Shown in pieces: positions 63,301 through 64,000 of a DNA stretch of 64,000 nt; the stretch's first letter is position 1; each line of letters opens with the position of its first letter. The position numbers were made by a program, and so were the translations under genes. The notes beneath the pieces were generated by a model. That model had not been told where the DNA came from, made no database searches, and saw only the letters and a list, made by a program, of their open reading frames with translations. The DNA lies in NCBI GenBank assembly GCA_963978545.1, contig OZ021731.1, positions 26,674,093 through 26,738,092 on the forward strand. The letters run 5' to 3'. Source of the stretch: Linyphia triangularis. Lineage: Eukaryota > Arthropoda > Arachnida > Araneae > Linyphiidae.

Positions 63301-64000
63301 TAGATGGAATCATGCTGTTTTTACGTGAGTTTTTTTTAAGGATTTTATAATCGCTTTTTTTATTTTTTATTTTTTTCTGGAGGTTTTTCAATGCCATGTG
63401 AGATGAGTTCTTTATTGAGTTGAGCTGAGTAATCCGGGTTAGAAGTATTACCTTCGGAATGGCATTTAGTGACTGCAGATACTTAGATAAGTTTAGAATC
63501 GAATGTAATTCCATATATTGGCGATTGGAAACTTTTCATAGCTGCCATTTATTTTTCTACAAGAATAAGTGAATTAGTTGTTTACTTTGGTTGAAAATTG
63601 TGCAAATAGTTAAAAATCAGCATAAAAATCCTTTTAAAGTATTTTGTAAACTAATAAACAATTATTCTACTATTCTTCTTCCGAAACTCTTTGATTTGAG
63701 AGAGAGAGATGATTTTCTTCAATTGCAAAAATTGATGGTTATGACCGTGCTATGTTTTTAGTTAAATGTATCTAAAACATTTGTTTTAAGGAAACGCATC
63801 TTAAATCACATATTTTCTCATATGAACTACCACTAACATCCTAGTCTAAATGAAACTTCTTTCGAATGAGAATATTACAAGCTATTTATGAAAAAATTAT
63901 ACTACTGAATGAAGAAATCATATTTCACTTTTTTAAAATACTGCAGAGCAGAACCCAAAAACTTTACCCAGACCGTAGTAAAGGCACACAGAAGTTTTCT
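63301..64000. other. AT-rich non-coding end of window
   Basis: No gene, RNA or transposon recognised. The 95-codon minus-strand frame (63227-63514) is lysine/isoleucine-rich and looks compositional. Confidence 0.45.

Overview
The window looks like animal nuclear DNA, most plausibly from an arthropod with a large genome. It is strongly AT-rich and packed with long homopolymers and (TA)n, (GT)n and (TTTA)n microsatellites. It also carries many short palindromic DNA-transposon relatives and tRNA-derived SINEs flanked by target-site duplications. I cannot fix the species from sequence alone; a chelicerate would fit, but that is inference. Nothing looks bacterial, organellar or viral. I see no operon-like spacing, rRNA, functional tRNA, CRISPR array, reverse transcriptase or intact transposase.

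No host gene can be named. The window reads as intergenic sequence or the inside of large introns. The best host-gene hint is a 92-nt stretch at 50555-50646 with splice-like edges. It reads as a proline-rich peptide in the frame of an internal ATG. A strong acceptor at 52973-52974 would continue that frame to a stop at 52992-52994. A TATA-like site with a downstream splice donor at 36943-37093 is much weaker.

Layout. 0-14 kb: a DRE-rich palindromic element (family C) cut by the window start, microsatellites, one family B element, a decayed family A MITE and a 139-bp GT repeat. 14-17 kb: a cluster of C, D and A elements. 17-25.4 kb: mostly single-copy AT-rich DNA with a decayed SINE-like block, a CTCF-like site and three less AT-rich islands. 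25.9-27.1 kb: three diverged tandem units of about 0.4 kb, each with an intron-like segment. 30-32 kb: two TTAA-flanked palindromic elements inside an old duplication. 33.0-35.2 kb: a three-level nest, with a SINE inside a hAT remnant inside a palindromic element, both inner insertions bounded by target-site duplications. 41.2-44.8 kb: an old tandem duplication split by a second SINE and a second family A MITE. 47.2-48.9 kb: family B and G elements followed by a four-unit 142-bp array with a dimeric pattern. 49.9-52.6 kb: inverted repeat arms flanking the candidate exon. 56.2-57.6 kb: two more TTAA-flanked elements. 61.7-62.3 kb: a direct duplication.

The long open frames here (up to about 160 codons) are what AT-rich, repeat-rich DNA yields by chance, or are reading frames through repeats. 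They are not called as genes. Family letters A-G are local labels for this window only.
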